A stretch of DNA of 42,759 bases from Acanthaster planci. Lineage: Eukaryota > Echinodermata > Asteroidea > Valvatida > Acanthasteridae. The position numbers and the translations under genes are program-made. Under the pieces are notes generated by a model. The model made no database searches. It saw nothing but the letters and a program-made list of their open reading frames with translations, and had not been told where the DNA came from. Of this stretch, positions 24,501 through 30,002 are shown piece after piece (position 1 is the stretch's first letter; each line of letters starts with the position of its first letter). The stretch lies in the NCBI RefSeq assembly GCF_001949145.1, contig NW_019091492.1:599721-642479 (forward strand), in the 5' to 3' direction.

Positions 24501-27500
24501 GGAGTGATTAAGGTAAGAAGAGAGATAGTGACATAAGACAGGGATGTGAGTGAAGCATAACGAAAATAGCTGAAACTACAAGCAAGAAGTGCGAAGCATA
24601 TATTACGTGGGGTCCAGGCCTGCCTAAAGGCCGCGGGCAAACTTTAAAAACGTAGATGCTCCGTGGTGCATTTTACAGTCTCCTGGTGCAACCATTGGTA
24701 ATTTTTTCTTGCAATTTATGCACATTTTCAATTTAACTTTTTTCTTCATATTTTCCAGAAACTTCCTGAAGACTAGAATTAACTAGAAATAGGTATACCA
24801 AAATTATAAATATTGAGGTTTGTAGAGTGTTTTTAGTTTGTGTCCAAAAACTGTTTGAAATCTCATACACAAAGCTGCACACAGAGCATGTAAAAACCGC
24901 ACGATAATGCATGCATAACACAAGACATGCAAGGACTTTGCCTTGTATTAGTTGTCACAAAGCACTCTATCGGCAAAAGCGAAAATTTACAAACCTTATT
25001 TCAAGCCGCAAAGTTACATAGTGAGATGTGTGCTATCGCAATTTATAGCTAGTCACTACTTCTGCTTACACAAAAATGGCTGCAACAAGTCCCACTGACA
25101 CACATATGAATATTGATGTTTTATATAATTATTTGCAGCCAATCACAACACAATGACCAGGTGGCTCCTAGGATGCAGTTAACACACAAGGCTTGCACTT
25201 CAAGCTGTGCCAAAAAATGCTCACACAGATTTGTATACACTGCACACATGTACATACACATATGCACATGAAGAAAAATGAGAAAAATCTGGCCTGTTGG
25301 TGGCAAAAAAGTGGAAATGAAACTTGACATACCCAACAAAAAGGTGGAAATCTGCTAAAAATCAGATTTCACACCCCTGATAAGACTACAAATTCTTCCC
25401 TGAAATTGATTTTTCTTGAAACTGTGTGTGATATGTTGGAAACAGAACAGGAGGCCAAGGCAGGGTGAATGCACAGCTATAATTACACTCAGTTTCTAGT
25501 ACAGTTATTTCTGATTTCCAAGAGGGCAAATGTCAGCACTTCAAACTAGAAAGGACTGTTAATGATATTTCATTTTGCTACAAAATAATTCCAATGTGGA
25601 GAAGGAAACAGCTATTGATGGCTTCAAATCTGACTTACAAACGTTGCATGTTTAGGATCTTCTCAATCTTCTGATTTTTTTTTTCAATAAAAATCTTTAA
25701 AGATGTTTGCGCAGTACTAGACCAGATCAAAATCTACAACAATAGCATTTGCAAGCTTATTTATTCTCTGACTGCGGGCTTCAGCATGTCTTACCATCAT
25801 CCACAATCCAATCATCCTCTTGGCGATCCCTGACCATTCTGGAGTATTCTTCTTCATCTACTTCATCATAAACATTCTGCACCTCGTCAATCTGAGGGAT
25901 ACAAACAGAAAAATAGCAAAAAGAAAGAAACCAAAAGATCTACGATATTGTTCTGAAGTTCTTTTAACTCTGGAGCATGGACAGTGACCAAAATATGAAC
26001 AAGCCTGCTTTGCACAGAAACATTTGAACTATTTTGTGGTAATCTACTGAGGTTAGCTAACCATCTAGCAAACTTGAAAATGCTGATTGGATGATCCCAC
26101 AACAAAACTTCAGGGAAGAAATTAAACCAGTGGTATATAACTCGAAGTTTTGCCTCCTTCCCCGGCATCCTGTAAAACCCTATTAAACCTTGAGAAATCT
26201 CGAAGGAAACCTCATGTTACCTCTTATTGAATTTTGCATTCCACCTATAAGTATAACATATCAATTCAAATGAAACAAAAGCTTTGCTACATTCCAAGAT
26301 GTCTGTCTTAAATATAATGACATGCCATCTGATCATACACATACCTCATACTTGAACTTAGATCCTGATCCTCTCTTTGCTTCCTTGAGTCGTTCCAATG
26401 CAGCAAGCCGACTGTTCTTCTTACTGCTGATGGCACGTCTGCCCCGTCGCTGTGCCAAACTTCCCGAAGCTAGAAAAGGAACAAAATATATGTTAATTCT
26501 TTCTGGCAATGAAACAAGATTCTTCAATTGTGTACAAGCACCAATAAAAAAGAGCCAGAAAGCTTGTAAAAGCCTATATGTACATGTAGAGATAAAAGTG
26601 GATGAAGTCATGCTTCGTTTTAGAGGGGTGAAAGAAAAACCTCAACATGAAACTGCTCAGAAAACCACAGAATCATATTCTGGGGCTACAACCCAAACTA
26701 CATATCAGTCTGCATGCAAGTGGGATTTGACCCCAGCTTACAACAGTGGTGGTCAAGAAGACCTGACTTCTTGGGTAAGAGCAATATGTTCAAGATGTAC
26801 CATATTGTGACTTGTAAATGTATATTTCAGCATCACCCACTCACACTTAAGTTTTTTTTAAGCGGGCATGAAACTAACAATGCTGTTCACTTTATGGCTT
26901 ATTACTGTTTGGCACGATTGATTGATATACACAATCCAACTATTGTCGCACAATTGCATGATCTTACTGCTCCATTTGTTGATAATTCTGCTTTCAGCCA
27001 ATCACCTTTTCTTTTAAAAAGGGACAGTTGGAGATTCCATGCTGCATTAACCAATCACGTACAGCAAACAAGCAATTGTGAAGACAGGCCAATCTGCAGC
27101 CATTACTAATCAGCATAATTTATGTCTGTGAATGTGACAGCGAGAGCAATTAATACATGTACATAAACATTTGATCCAGAACTGCAATTTTGGGGGCCAA
27201 TGCAAAGGTACATGTATGTGGCAATCTAAGCCTCGTTTTTCCACCAGTCCGATTTTAGCGTTCCAATGCAGCCGTGTTGGCATTCCCCCATGTCTAAAAA
27301 TAACTAAAATTATGTTGAACCCCCTTTCTATGGCTTTTTTTAGTATTTATACGAAATACACAAAGTTTGTTGATGCAGTTACAGGCAAGCCATTTATTTT
27401 GTCTAGAAAATATTTCCAAGAAACCAGTTCATATTCACTCCTCTCAACCAGGTCAAATGTCGCATCAGACCAGTTGCCCAAACCTTTGGCAATTTTATCA

Positions 27501-28564
27501 AAGATGACTTTAGACTCTCTCTTTCTAACGACTGATCTATTGTTTAATAATTTTCAGTTGATTTGTAGATGGGCAAAATGCTCAAGAATTTCACCATTTT
27601 AATGAGGACATACGTGTAAACCTCCCCATCTGACTTCACCAAAAAGGCATGTATGGAAGGGTAAGTTAGCACAATCAAAACAGCCAGAAGTGTTTGTACA
27701 TGGCTATTTACAAGGTCTGTATAAACCTTACAGTCAGGCAGTTCTGGAAGTAGGTGCATGGGGAGCAACATGCAAATAACAAGTGCATAAACCACACATG
27801 TTGTTTCAATCAAATATTATCAAAAGATCCTGTAAAACACAAACAGACTTAAAGTAACCTATGACACCTGACAGACTTGGTCCCCAATTTTTATAGCAAA
27901 TTTATTGATGAAAATAAATATTACATTAAAACTATGCTTCAGCGATCTTTCACACATCACTAAAAATTTCAAGCCCAGCTCAACTGTCCTGTTACTATAT
28001 GCATGTACATGTATCCTAATTTTATTATTGATAAAGTTATCCATAATAATAGATACTGTTTATCTTACACATCCCCTGTGACTAAATTACAGATCTTTGT
28101 CCAACTCTGGCATGTTTGGAAGTGGAACCGATGAGGATCAAGACTCCATGAAAATAAACTTGTGTCCACCCCCAAAAAGTGACGGACTAATTACACCTAA
28201 TTTTAATATCACAAAAATTTATAACTTCATCATATTATTGAACTCAAGTTGTATACCATTAAATTTCTTTCGGAATTCTCTTTCCAATGGTAGGCCTACT
28301 AAATTTTGGGGGGTCAAACAAAAAACCCGAGTGCCGGACTCCCTATACTATAGTTTTTCTGTACTATGTATACCGCTTACACGTACACGGGCATGTGCAC
28401 ACGCACACGAGAAAGTTTGTTTGTAGGCCTGTATGTGTAAAAGGGTTCACAAGGAAACGTTTCACATAATTTTCAGTCTTCTAACAGCATAACGTCTATA
28501 CATCGTTTAAAATCTCACCATCATCCTGTGAAATACTGTCTGGATCGTCTGACGTTGGAGCCAT
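391..28564 (-). CDS. POLA1: DNA polymerase alpha catalytic subunit, 5' 25 coding exons (partial)
   Basis: Family B polymerase that extends the RNA primers made by its primase partner, starting every Okazaki fragment in the nucleus. I assembled 25 exons from 28564 down to 391 with GT-AG borders and matching phases, giving 989 codons without a stop. In order: an acidic N-terminal region (1-340) with the conserved [19 protein letters not shown] segment and a [12 protein letters not shown] segment (167-178); the exonuclease-like domain (about 550-830), in which the catalytic acidic residues of proofreading polymerases are missing ([11 protein letters not shown] where FDIE would be); the YTGG motif (891-894); and motif [11 protein letters not shown] with catalytic Asp912, equivalent to human Asp860. 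Motif B, motif C and the zinc-binding C-terminus, about a third of the protein, lie off the left edge. The start has a purine at -3 and G at +4. Near-complete colinearity with vertebrate POLA1 makes the identity very secure. Confidence 0.97.
1182..1787. repeat. 50-bp minisatellite, about 12 copies
   Basis: Tandem 50-bp unit containing AATGAACACGCTGCTTTCAT and CATGGCTGGACTCAAACTG. Copies at 1231, 1281, 1331 and onward to 1681 are exactly 50 bp apart with a few substitutions; the outer copies are more diverged and the last is truncated. In POLA1 intron 24. Since 50 is not divisible by 3, it is not coding. Confidence 0.97.
1934..2049 (-). CDS. POLA1: POLA1 coding exon 24 (polymerase motif A)
   Basis: 116 nt, phase 1 to phase 0. 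Encodes [20 protein letters not shown] then [21 protein letters not shown] is family B motif A: Asp912 binds catalytic metal, and Leu916/Tyr917 correspond to human Leu864/Tyr865, residues known to set fidelity. Frame continues open past the donor GTAGAT for 13 codons, but the phase match to exon 25 supports the donor. Confidence 0.96.
2186..2291 (-). CDS. POLA1: POLA1 coding exon 23
   Basis: 106 nt, phase 0 to phase 1. An acidic insertion ([20 protein letters not shown]) is followed by [15 protein letters not shown]. The YxGG motif (891-894) links the exonuclease-like and polymerase domains. The donor GTTTGC departs strongly from consensus yet is the GT that joins in frame to exon 24. Confidence 0.93.
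2658..2771 (-). CDS. POLA1: POLA1 coding exon 22
   Basis: 38 codons, phase 0 at both ends. Encodes [20 protein letters not shown] and [39 protein letters not shown] is almost invariant in animal POLA1 and leads into the polymerase domain. The donor is GTGAAT. Confidence 0.96.
3070..3300 (+). mobile_element. CORE-SINE-like element, copy 1
   Basis: A tRNA-like head (TGTGGCTTTGTGGTGACAG, then a degraded B box CAGTCAGAATCCC) is followed by GTTGTGACCTTGGGCAAGTC at about 3152, very close to the CORE domain shared by MIR and other CORE-SINEs, and a tail with TGTATACTCCC. Order and orientation match copy 2. In POLA1 intron 21. Confidence 0.75.
3419..3548 (-). CDS. POLA1: POLA1 coding exon 21
   Basis: 130 nt, phase 2 to phase 0. 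Encodes [20 protein letters not shown] and [20 protein letters not shown] then VM. Matches [22 protein letters not shown]. The acceptor has a clean pyrimidine tract (TTCTTCGTAG). Confidence 0.96.
3646..4281. mobile_element. pogo/Tigger-like non-autonomous element
   Basis: Starts CAGTCGACTCTCGTTAATAT and ends AGAGTCGACAG (11 of 12 terminal bases inverted-complementary), with TA on both sides (3644-3645, 4282-4283). The CAGTCGACTCTCGTTAAT end and the inner GGGCCTTGGGACTTAGCTCG are typical of pogo-class ends. A 102-codon plus-strand frame inside (3708-4016) resembles no transposase I know. In POLA1 intron 20. Confidence 0.65.
4274..4380. repeat. nested hairpins beside the pogo-like element
   Basis: GTCGACAGTAG (4274-4284) and CTACTGTCGAC (4295-4305) are perfect inverted repeats with a 10-base loop. 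AATAAGTGGTTAAC (4306-4319) follows and pairs with GTTAACCACTTGTT (4367-4380) with one mismatch. The first arm is the end of the 3646 element, so a second foldback element seems inserted or abutting. Confidence 0.6.
4686..4741 (+). repeat. short tandem CAGTCTTTTGTT repeat, three copies
   Basis: CAGTCTTTTGTTCC, CAGTCTTTTGTTAC and CAGCTCTTTTGTCC follow each other about 19-21 bases apart in POLA1 intron 20. Too short to classify. Confidence 0.6.
5012..5200 (+). mobile_element. CORE-SINE-like element, copy 2
   Basis: tRNA-like head with A-box-like TGGCTGATCTAGTG (5019-5032) and a near-perfect B box GGTTTGAATCC (5068-5078), then a degraded CORE (GTTGTGTTCCTAAGCAAG) and the tail TGTGTACTCCC shared with the copy at 3070. 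The better B box suggests this copy preserves the promoter better. In POLA1 intron 20. Confidence 0.7.
5336..5405 (+). mobile_element. 70-bp TTAA-flanked mini-element, copy 1
   Basis: Perfect 11-bp terminal inverted repeats TTAACCCTAAC/GTTAGGGTTAA, reading as TTAA target duplications around a 62-bp body that starts CCCTAAC. TTAA plus CCCT ends is the piggyBac pattern. An inverted copy of identical length, about 87% identical by eye, is at 12704. Confidence 0.75.
5517..5707 (-). CDS. POLA1: POLA1 coding exon 20
   Basis: 191 nt, phase 0 to phase 2. Encodes [40 protein letters not shown] and [13 protein letters not shown]. Matches the vertebrate [31 protein letters not shown] block. Confidence 0.96.
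5781..5866. mobile_element. short MITE with GGCTG ends, copy B
   Basis: Left AAGGCTGGATCAATTC and right ATATTCAGCACAGCCCTA are rough inverted repeats. The right end matches the end of the longer 6595-6999 element (GATATTCAGCACAG). Probably an internally deleted member. In POLA1 intron 19. Confidence 0.5.
6595..6999. mobile_element. MITE rich in ATTCGAATATTCG, copy A
   Basis: Begins TAGGGCTGAGTCATATTC and ends GGATATTCAGCACAGTCGTA, imperfect inverted ends, with ATTCGAATATTCGAA near both termini. The GGGCTG...ATTCGAATATTCG end is a recurring hAT-class MITE signature in animal genomes. In POLA1 intron 19. Confidence 0.55.
7065..7181 (-). CDS. POLA1: POLA1 coding exon 19
   Basis: 39 codons, phase 0 at both ends. 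Encodes [16 protein letters not shown] and [17 protein letters not shown]. The GHDIFGFDL block is the ExoII position. Only intron 18 (296 bp) separates it from exon 18. Confidence 0.96.
7478..7567 (-). CDS. POLA1: POLA1 coding exon 18
   Basis: 30 codons, phase 0 at both ends. Encodes [20 protein letters not shown] then IV. Matches [22 protein letters not shown]. The exon breaks just before the GHD/GHN ExoII-position motif. Confidence 0.96.
7683..7744 (-). CDS. POLA1: POLA1 coding exon 17
   Basis: 62 nt, phase 1 to phase 0. Encodes [20 protein letters not shown], matching the vertebrate SKPKDCIFPYAFKEVIEKK. Acceptor CTTTCAG, donor GTAATT. Confidence 0.95.
7745..9633 (-). other. POLA1 intron 16
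   Basis: Besides the diverged pogo-like piece at 8266-8530, nothing recognised. A 157-codon plus-strand frame (9251-9724) overlaps exon 16 on the other strand and shows no familiar domain. Confidence 0.4.
8266..8530. mobile_element. diverged pogo-like element
   Basis: TTTGACTCTCGATATTTTGA with GCGGGACCTAG after it resembles the left end of the 3646 element. A possible right end (CTAGGGCCTGATCAATCGAA near 8488) is inverted relative to it, but the match is loose and the outer border is unclear. In POLA1 intron 16. Confidence 0.35.
9634..9718 (-). CDS. POLA1: POLA1 coding exon 16
   Basis: 85 nt, phase 0 to phase 1. Encodes [20 protein letters not shown] then PPFQQHLC, matching [25 protein letters not shown]. 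Acceptor TTTACAG, donor GTGAGT. Confidence 0.96.
9962..10150. mobile_element. 189-bp foldback MITE
   Basis: Two arms of about 70 bases beginning CAGTGGATATCAAACATCAA are nearly perfect inverted repeats around a spacer of about 45-50 bases. Target duplication is not clear (CCTA left, TCTA a few bases right). A single strand would fold into one long hairpin. In POLA1 intron 15. Confidence 0.85.
10151..12703 (-). other. parts of POLA1 introns 14 and 15 around exon 15
   Basis: Apart from exon 15 (11154-11308) I see no exon, repeat with clear ends or RNA. Several 70-100-codon frames here have no conserved feature. Confidence 0.4.
11154..11308 (-). CDS. POLA1: POLA1 coding exon 15
   Basis: 155 nt, phase 1 to phase 0. 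Encodes [29 protein letters not shown] and the closing [15 protein letters not shown] occupies the position of the ExoI motif, but the Asp and Glu that bind metal in proofreading enzymes are absent, as in all POLA1. Confidence 0.96.
12704..12773 (-). mobile_element. 70-bp TTAA-flanked mini-element, copy 2
   Basis: Same 70-bp length and same 11-bp terminal inverted repeats as the copy at 5336, in opposite orientation, with about eight internal differences. Flanked by TGAAGTGA on both sides, which may be an older local duplication. In POLA1 intron 14. Confidence 0.75.
12958..13096 (-). CDS. POLA1: POLA1 coding exon 14
   Basis: 139 nt, phase 0 to phase 1. Encodes [20 protein letters not shown] and [15 protein letters not shown]. 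The FGTNTSSLE and RKxxGPCWL blocks are hallmarks of POLA1 before the exonuclease-like fold. Donor GTAAAC. Confidence 0.96.
13476..13550 (-). CDS. POLA1: POLA1 coding exon 13
   Basis: 25 codons, phase 0 at both ends. Encodes [20 protein letters not shown] and EVRYG, matching the [20 protein letters not shown] block. Acceptor ATTCTAG, donor GTATGT, which lies within a TACATGTACATAC palindrome in the intron. Confidence 0.94.
13747..14547. mobile_element. 801-bp hAT-like non-autonomous element
   Basis: Starts CAGGGTTCATACTCCC and ends GGCGTGCGAACCATG, with CAAGCA directly outside each end (13741-13746 and 14548-14553). Both terminal regions carry repeated TTTTCCAGG blocks. A hAT end often reads CAGGGTTCRTAC, but hAT duplications are normally 8 bp rather than 6. 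Contains a CpG-rich mini frame at 13899-13973. In POLA1 intron 12. Confidence 0.65.
14963..15076 (-). CDS. POLA1: POLA1 coding exon 12
   Basis: 38 codons, phase 0 at both ends. Encodes [20 protein letters not shown] then SK, matching [22 protein letters not shown] of vertebrates. An earlier GT exists at TACAG/GTCAAAG, but only the later donor TCAAAG/GTGAAA keeps frame with exon 13. Confidence 0.94.
15443..16493. mobile_element. 1,051-bp TA-flanked DNA element
   Basis: Left CAGTACAGGTCAGAATTTTA and right AACTTCTGACCTGTACTG form inverted repeats of about 27 bases (through GCCGACA) with TA on both sides. Structure fits a Tc1/mariner-type non-autonomous element. Frames of up to about 112 codons inside show no recognisable transposase. 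In POLA1 intron 11. Confidence 0.75.
16720..16832 (-). CDS. POLA1: POLA1 coding exon 11
   Basis: 113 nt, phase 1 to phase 0. Encodes [20 protein letters not shown] and [14 protein letters not shown]. Very strong match to the vertebrate [13 protein letters not shown]...KNIERTLYFLPRE block of the N-terminal core domain. Confidence 0.96.
16962..17152 (-). CDS. POLA1: POLA1 coding exon 10
   Basis: 191 nt, phase 2 to phase 1. Encodes [12 protein letters not shown] and, at its end, [17 protein letters not shown]. The FFWLDAYED block marks the start of the conserved folded core (about residue 389 onward). The acceptor TTTTGGAAG is weak in pyrimidines, so the exact 5' border is less certain than the frame. 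Confidence 0.92.
17153..18624 (-). other. upstream-of-MITE part of POLA1 intron 9
   Basis: Contains inverted TCTGGTTCCT/AGGAACCAGA arms (about 18118-18180) and an AT-rich run, but no element with clear ends. Not coding. Confidence 0.4.
18625..19045. mobile_element. 421-bp MITE with AAGGCC ends
   Basis: Starts AAGGCCGATTCATACT and ends AGTATGAACTGGCCTT, imperfect 16-base inverted repeats. Inside, an inverted repeat at 18779-18817 (GAAGTTCACCAATAGCA and TGCTATTGGTGAATTTACTTC) makes a second hairpin. In POLA1 intron 9. Confidence 0.6.
19186..19318 (-). CDS. POLA1: POLA1 coding exon 9
   Basis: 133 nt, phase 2 at its end. Encodes [20 protein letters not shown] and then [20 protein letters not shown]. 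Matches the acidic EFEDGDF-like and VKQE elements of vertebrate POLA1. The donor is GTAGGT. Sequence conservation is weak but the phase joins exons 8 and 10. Confidence 0.85.
19588..19671 (+). ncRNA. pre-miRNA-like hairpin (candidate)
   Basis: 26-base arms TCAGGAGAATGGATGCTGAT.. (19600-19625) and its partner (19635-19660) pair with one U-C mismatch and one G-U wobble around a 9-base loop. AAGACT/AGTCT extends the stem after a 3x3 internal loop. Length and form fit an animal pre-miRNA. It lies in POLA1 intron 8 and folds better as plus-strand RNA, antisense to POLA1. A tiny inverted-repeat element is the alternative. Confidence 0.4.
20316..20351. repeat. 36-base alternating purine-pyrimidine tract
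   Basis: Strict R-Y alternation through ATGTATATGTACATGTACGT and the following ACGTGTGTGTGCATGT. Such tracts favour left-handed DNA under negative supercoiling. In POLA1 intron 8. Confidence 0.7.
20609..20895 (-). CDS. POLA1: POLA1 coding exon 8
   Basis: Largest exon in the window: 287 nt, phase 2 to phase 1. A proline/serine-rich stretch ([17 protein letters not shown]) precedes a charged region with [11 protein letters not shown], a KKQKR cluster and [13 protein letters not shown]. The order NPF, basic, acidic follows the vertebrate protein, but similarity is low, so this is the disordered part of the N-terminal region. The several S/T-P pairs are potential CDK sites (inference). Confidence 0.9.
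21200..21258 (-). CDS. POLA1: POLA1 coding exon 7
   Basis: Phase 0 to phase 2, 59 nt. Encodes [19 protein letters not shown], aligning with the vertebrate segment that ends in a lysine-rich stretch before a serine/proline region. Acceptor CTTTTTTAG, donor GTAAGT. Confidence 0.88.
21259..23146 (-). other. POLA1 introns 5 and 6 (around exon 6)
   Basis: Intron 6 is 21259-22328 and intron 5 is 22476-23146. I see no repeat, RNA or extra exon in either that I can support. Confidence 0.4.
22329..22475 (-). CDS. POLA1: POLA1 coding exon 6
   Basis: Phase 0 at both ends, 49 codons. Encodes [10 protein letters not shown], matching the vertebrate NNIKSMF element, and [12 protein letters not shown] near residues 167-178. 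The latter resembles the short acidic-hydrophobic peptides by which yeast Pol1 binds the replisome hub Ctf4; that role here is inference. Acceptor TTTTTCAAAG, donor GTAAGT. Confidence 0.93.
23147..23193 (-). CDS. POLA1: POLA1 coding exon 5
   Basis: Phase 1 to phase 0, 47 nt. Encodes the lysine-rich linker [18 protein letters not shown]-rich tract and AAGCAG acceptor precede it; donor GTGAGA. Its shortness makes it easy to miss, but phase and position fit exactly between exons 4 and 6. Confidence 0.88.
23274..23513. mobile_element. MITE with GGGCCAATTTCATARAGCTG ends
   Basis: Left GGGGCCAATTTCATAAAGCT and the reverse complement of the right end, TGGGCCAGTTTCATAGAGCT, match over roughly 45 bases. 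This end is common in short elements of marine invertebrates. It sits 50 bp from the 15-bp minisatellite. A related half-copy (CAGTTTCATCAAGCTC) lies near 28717. Confidence 0.7.
23566..23870. repeat. 15-bp minisatellite, about 20 copies
   Basis: Tandem CGGTATACATGTACA/CGGTATACATGTGCA units in POLA1 intron 4. Because the unit is a multiple of three and nearly palindromic, both strands read as long open frames (M-Y-T-V-like and H-V-H-G-I-like repeats); these are repeat artefacts. Thirteen or fourteen bases of each unit alternate purine and pyrimidine. Confidence 0.97.
24087..24167 (-). CDS. POLA1: POLA1 coding exon 4
   Basis: Phase 1 to phase 1, 81 nt. Encodes [20 protein letters not shown] then a lysine run. 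Continues the acidic [13 protein letters not shown] motif shared by metazoan POLA1. Donor GTATGC, acceptor CATAG. Confidence 0.95.
24309..24317 (-). promoter_or_regulatory. second E2F-type match, in POLA1 intron 3
   Basis: Reads TTTGGCGCG on the minus strand, again a full match to TTTSGCGCS. It is far downstream of the start, so may be an intronic element or chance. Confidence 0.3.
24581..24700 (+). repeat. dispersed repeat, copy 1
   Basis: AGTGCGAAGC, GTGGGGTCC, GTAGATGCTCCGTGGTGCA and CTCCTGG occur in the same order and spacing as at 35490-35599. Family not recognised; fragment borders unclear. In POLA1 intron 3. Confidence 0.6.
24701..25794 (-). other. remainder of POLA1 intron 3
   Basis: Nothing recognised beyond simple AT-rich sequence and CACACATGTACATACACATA-like tracts near 25240. 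Confidence 0.4.
25795..25891 (-). CDS. POLA1: POLA1 coding exon 3
   Basis: Phase 0 to phase 1, 97 nt. Encodes [20 protein letters not shown] followed by WIVDD, the most conserved segment of the POLA1 N-terminal region. Donor GTAAGA, acceptor CTCAG. Confidence 0.95.
26345..26469 (-). CDS. POLA1: POLA1 coding exon 2
   Basis: Phase 1 to phase 0, 125 nt. Encodes a basic stretch ([15 protein letters not shown]) followed by [13 protein letters not shown] and KFKYE. This matches the conserved basic, ALERLKKAK-type helix at the vertebrate N-terminus. The basic cluster could act as a nuclear localisation signal (inference). Donor GTATGT, acceptor CTAG. Confidence 0.93.
26470..28518 (-). other. POLA1 intron 1
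   Basis: No coding exon recognised. Includes a 143-codon plus-strand frame (27171-27602) with no familiar domain and a stretch around 26716-26790 whose minus strand has a B-box-like GGGTCAAATCCCAC, perhaps a SINE remnant. Confidence 0.5.
28519..28564 (-). CDS. POLA1: POLA1 coding exon 1
   Basis: Encodes [15 protein letters not shown] plus one base. ATG is at 28564-28562; the donor is GTGAGA, ending in phase 1. The MAP start and acidic, serine-rich opening match the vertebrate protein. The five bases before the ATG follow a good acceptor (pyrimidine tract then CAG, exon border 28569), so this may be the second transcribed exon. Confidence 0.9.
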
Positions 28565-28568
28565 TTCT

Positions 28569-28868
28569 ACTGCGTAGAGAGTTAAAGAAATTATGAAAGT
28601 GGCGCGAAATGGCTAGAGGTCAACCAAATGATCGGGCTTCACCAAATTTATAAAGGGGTGTCGATTTTTATTAATTAGAATTTCGGCTTCATCTTAAATT
28701 TGGGAAATCTAGGGATCAGTTTCATCAAGCTCTAATAAATAAAATGTGTATGTTTAGGTATATGTGTTGTATCAGCGTTTAATTTAGGAGGATTTCAACA
28801 TAAATTACCTCCGTACGCCACCAATAGAAAATGGAAAATTCCAAAACTGTAAACAAGGTCAACCTACC
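28569..28868 (-). other. possible intron in POLA1 5' leader
   Basis: On the minus strand a consensus donor GCAG/GTAGGT lies at 28868/28867 and a strong acceptor (TTTCTTTAACTCTCTACGCAG) ends at 28570, five bases before the ATG. If used, the leader is split and transcription starts above 28868, near the CRE-like cluster. If not, the E2F site at 28601 is promoter-proximal. Confidence 0.35.
28601..28609 (-). promoter_or_regulatory. E2F-type site in proximal POLA1 promoter
   Basis: Reads TTTCGCGCC on the minus strand, a perfect fit to E2F consensus TTTSGCGCS, 37 bp upstream of the POLA1 start codon. POLA1 is a classical E2F target induced at G1/S in other animals, so placement and identity agree. 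Binding itself is inferred. Confidence 0.7.
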
Positions 28869-28975
28869 TGCACGGTCATCAAACCACATCGAACGACACG
28901 GCCCGGCAGCTGCAAGTATTGGCTGACGTAGCGTATCACGCTGTGGAGTCACTTACCCAAGATTTTCTGACGTCG
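28821..28975. promoter_or_regulatory. cluster of CCAAT and CRE-like elements
   Basis: Contains CCAAT at 28821, its reverse ATTGG at 28918-28922, TGACGTAG at 28924 and TGACGTCG at 28968. Lies 260-410 bp from the POLA1 start codon in a locally CpG-richer stretch. Such pairs are common in replication-gene and bidirectional promoters. No TATA box was seen. Short motifs can arise by chance. Confidence 0.4.
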
Positions 28976-30002
28976 GCTCCTTGTTTTTCTCAACAACTTG
29001 TGGGAATTTTTTGACCAGGTACACACAGAATTTAGAAAAGATATAGAGATATAAGAATTTTGAGCAACCATTAGATTTTAGAGCTGTAGTTTTCAGTGAT
29101 ACAGTAATTCCTGCACATCTATGACATCTGGCGCAATGACCTGATGACGCGCTAGTCATTGCTGGCTTTGCACCTCTTATTTCCTTCTCTTGCACTGGTA
29201 CTTTACTCGGGTGCATATTGGCGTGTAATGTACTTTAGTATTAGGCCTACCAGTGTACATGTAAATCCTGCCCGTAACTTCCATTTGCGCTTATTCAGTA
29301 GGCCCTAGTGTCATATAATATATGTTTTAAATTTTATAGAAAACCTGAGGCTGATTCATTTTTTGATGCAGTAGCACTTGTAGGCTTAGGGCATGTACAT
29401 GTATGTGAGTGTAACCAAATCTACCTCCATGGTGTAACGGACTGTAAAAAGCCTGTGCCTAAGAGTAAGACTGAAATTTAGTTGTTCTTTTGGAACTGGG
29501 TATCCTTTCCTGTAACACAAACATTGGGAAGAGTTCCATATGGACACCAGTAATTCTTCCCTACACTTTAGGCTAGCACTGTGACCGAATAGCTATCAGA
29601 GAGCAAAAACATGTCCAGAACAGTCCAATTTAGGAGGGAAAATACCACATTGTTTACTGAGAAAACACAATTTTTCAGATCAGTCTGATAGAATTTGTGC
29701 GCAGGGTGTAAAGTGGTGTCCGTATGTGGAACTCTTTCCCAAACATATAGTCATGGTATATTTTTCCTAACAGAAAAATTTGACTGATCTTGCCATAACC
29801 GGCGGTTTTCATTTCAGAAGAGGTTGCTTTCACTTGATTGTTGAGATGATTATTGCAGAAAGAAGTTTGCATCTGGCATTAAAAGGACGTATTAGTAGAA
29901 AAGAAACACAAAAGAAGGTTTTTTCATTTTTATTCATGCAAAAAGAAGATGCTGATTAAAAAAAACCTGTTGTGCAAATGGCACAATAGCTTGCCGGTAA
30001 TC

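Noticed and set aside
26716-26790. Possible minus-strand tRNA-derived SINE
   Set aside because: Only a B-box-like GGGTCAAATCCCAC is visible; A box, core and tail are not clear enough to call.
26322-27109. 162- and 131-codon plus-strand frames near POLA1 exon 2
   Set aside because: The first is antisense to exon 2. The second runs through a possible SINE remnant and unconserved sequence. Neither has a known domain.
28700-28740. MITE beginning CAGTTTCATCAAGCTC
   Set aside because: Resembles one end of the 23274-23513 element, but no matching right end was found.
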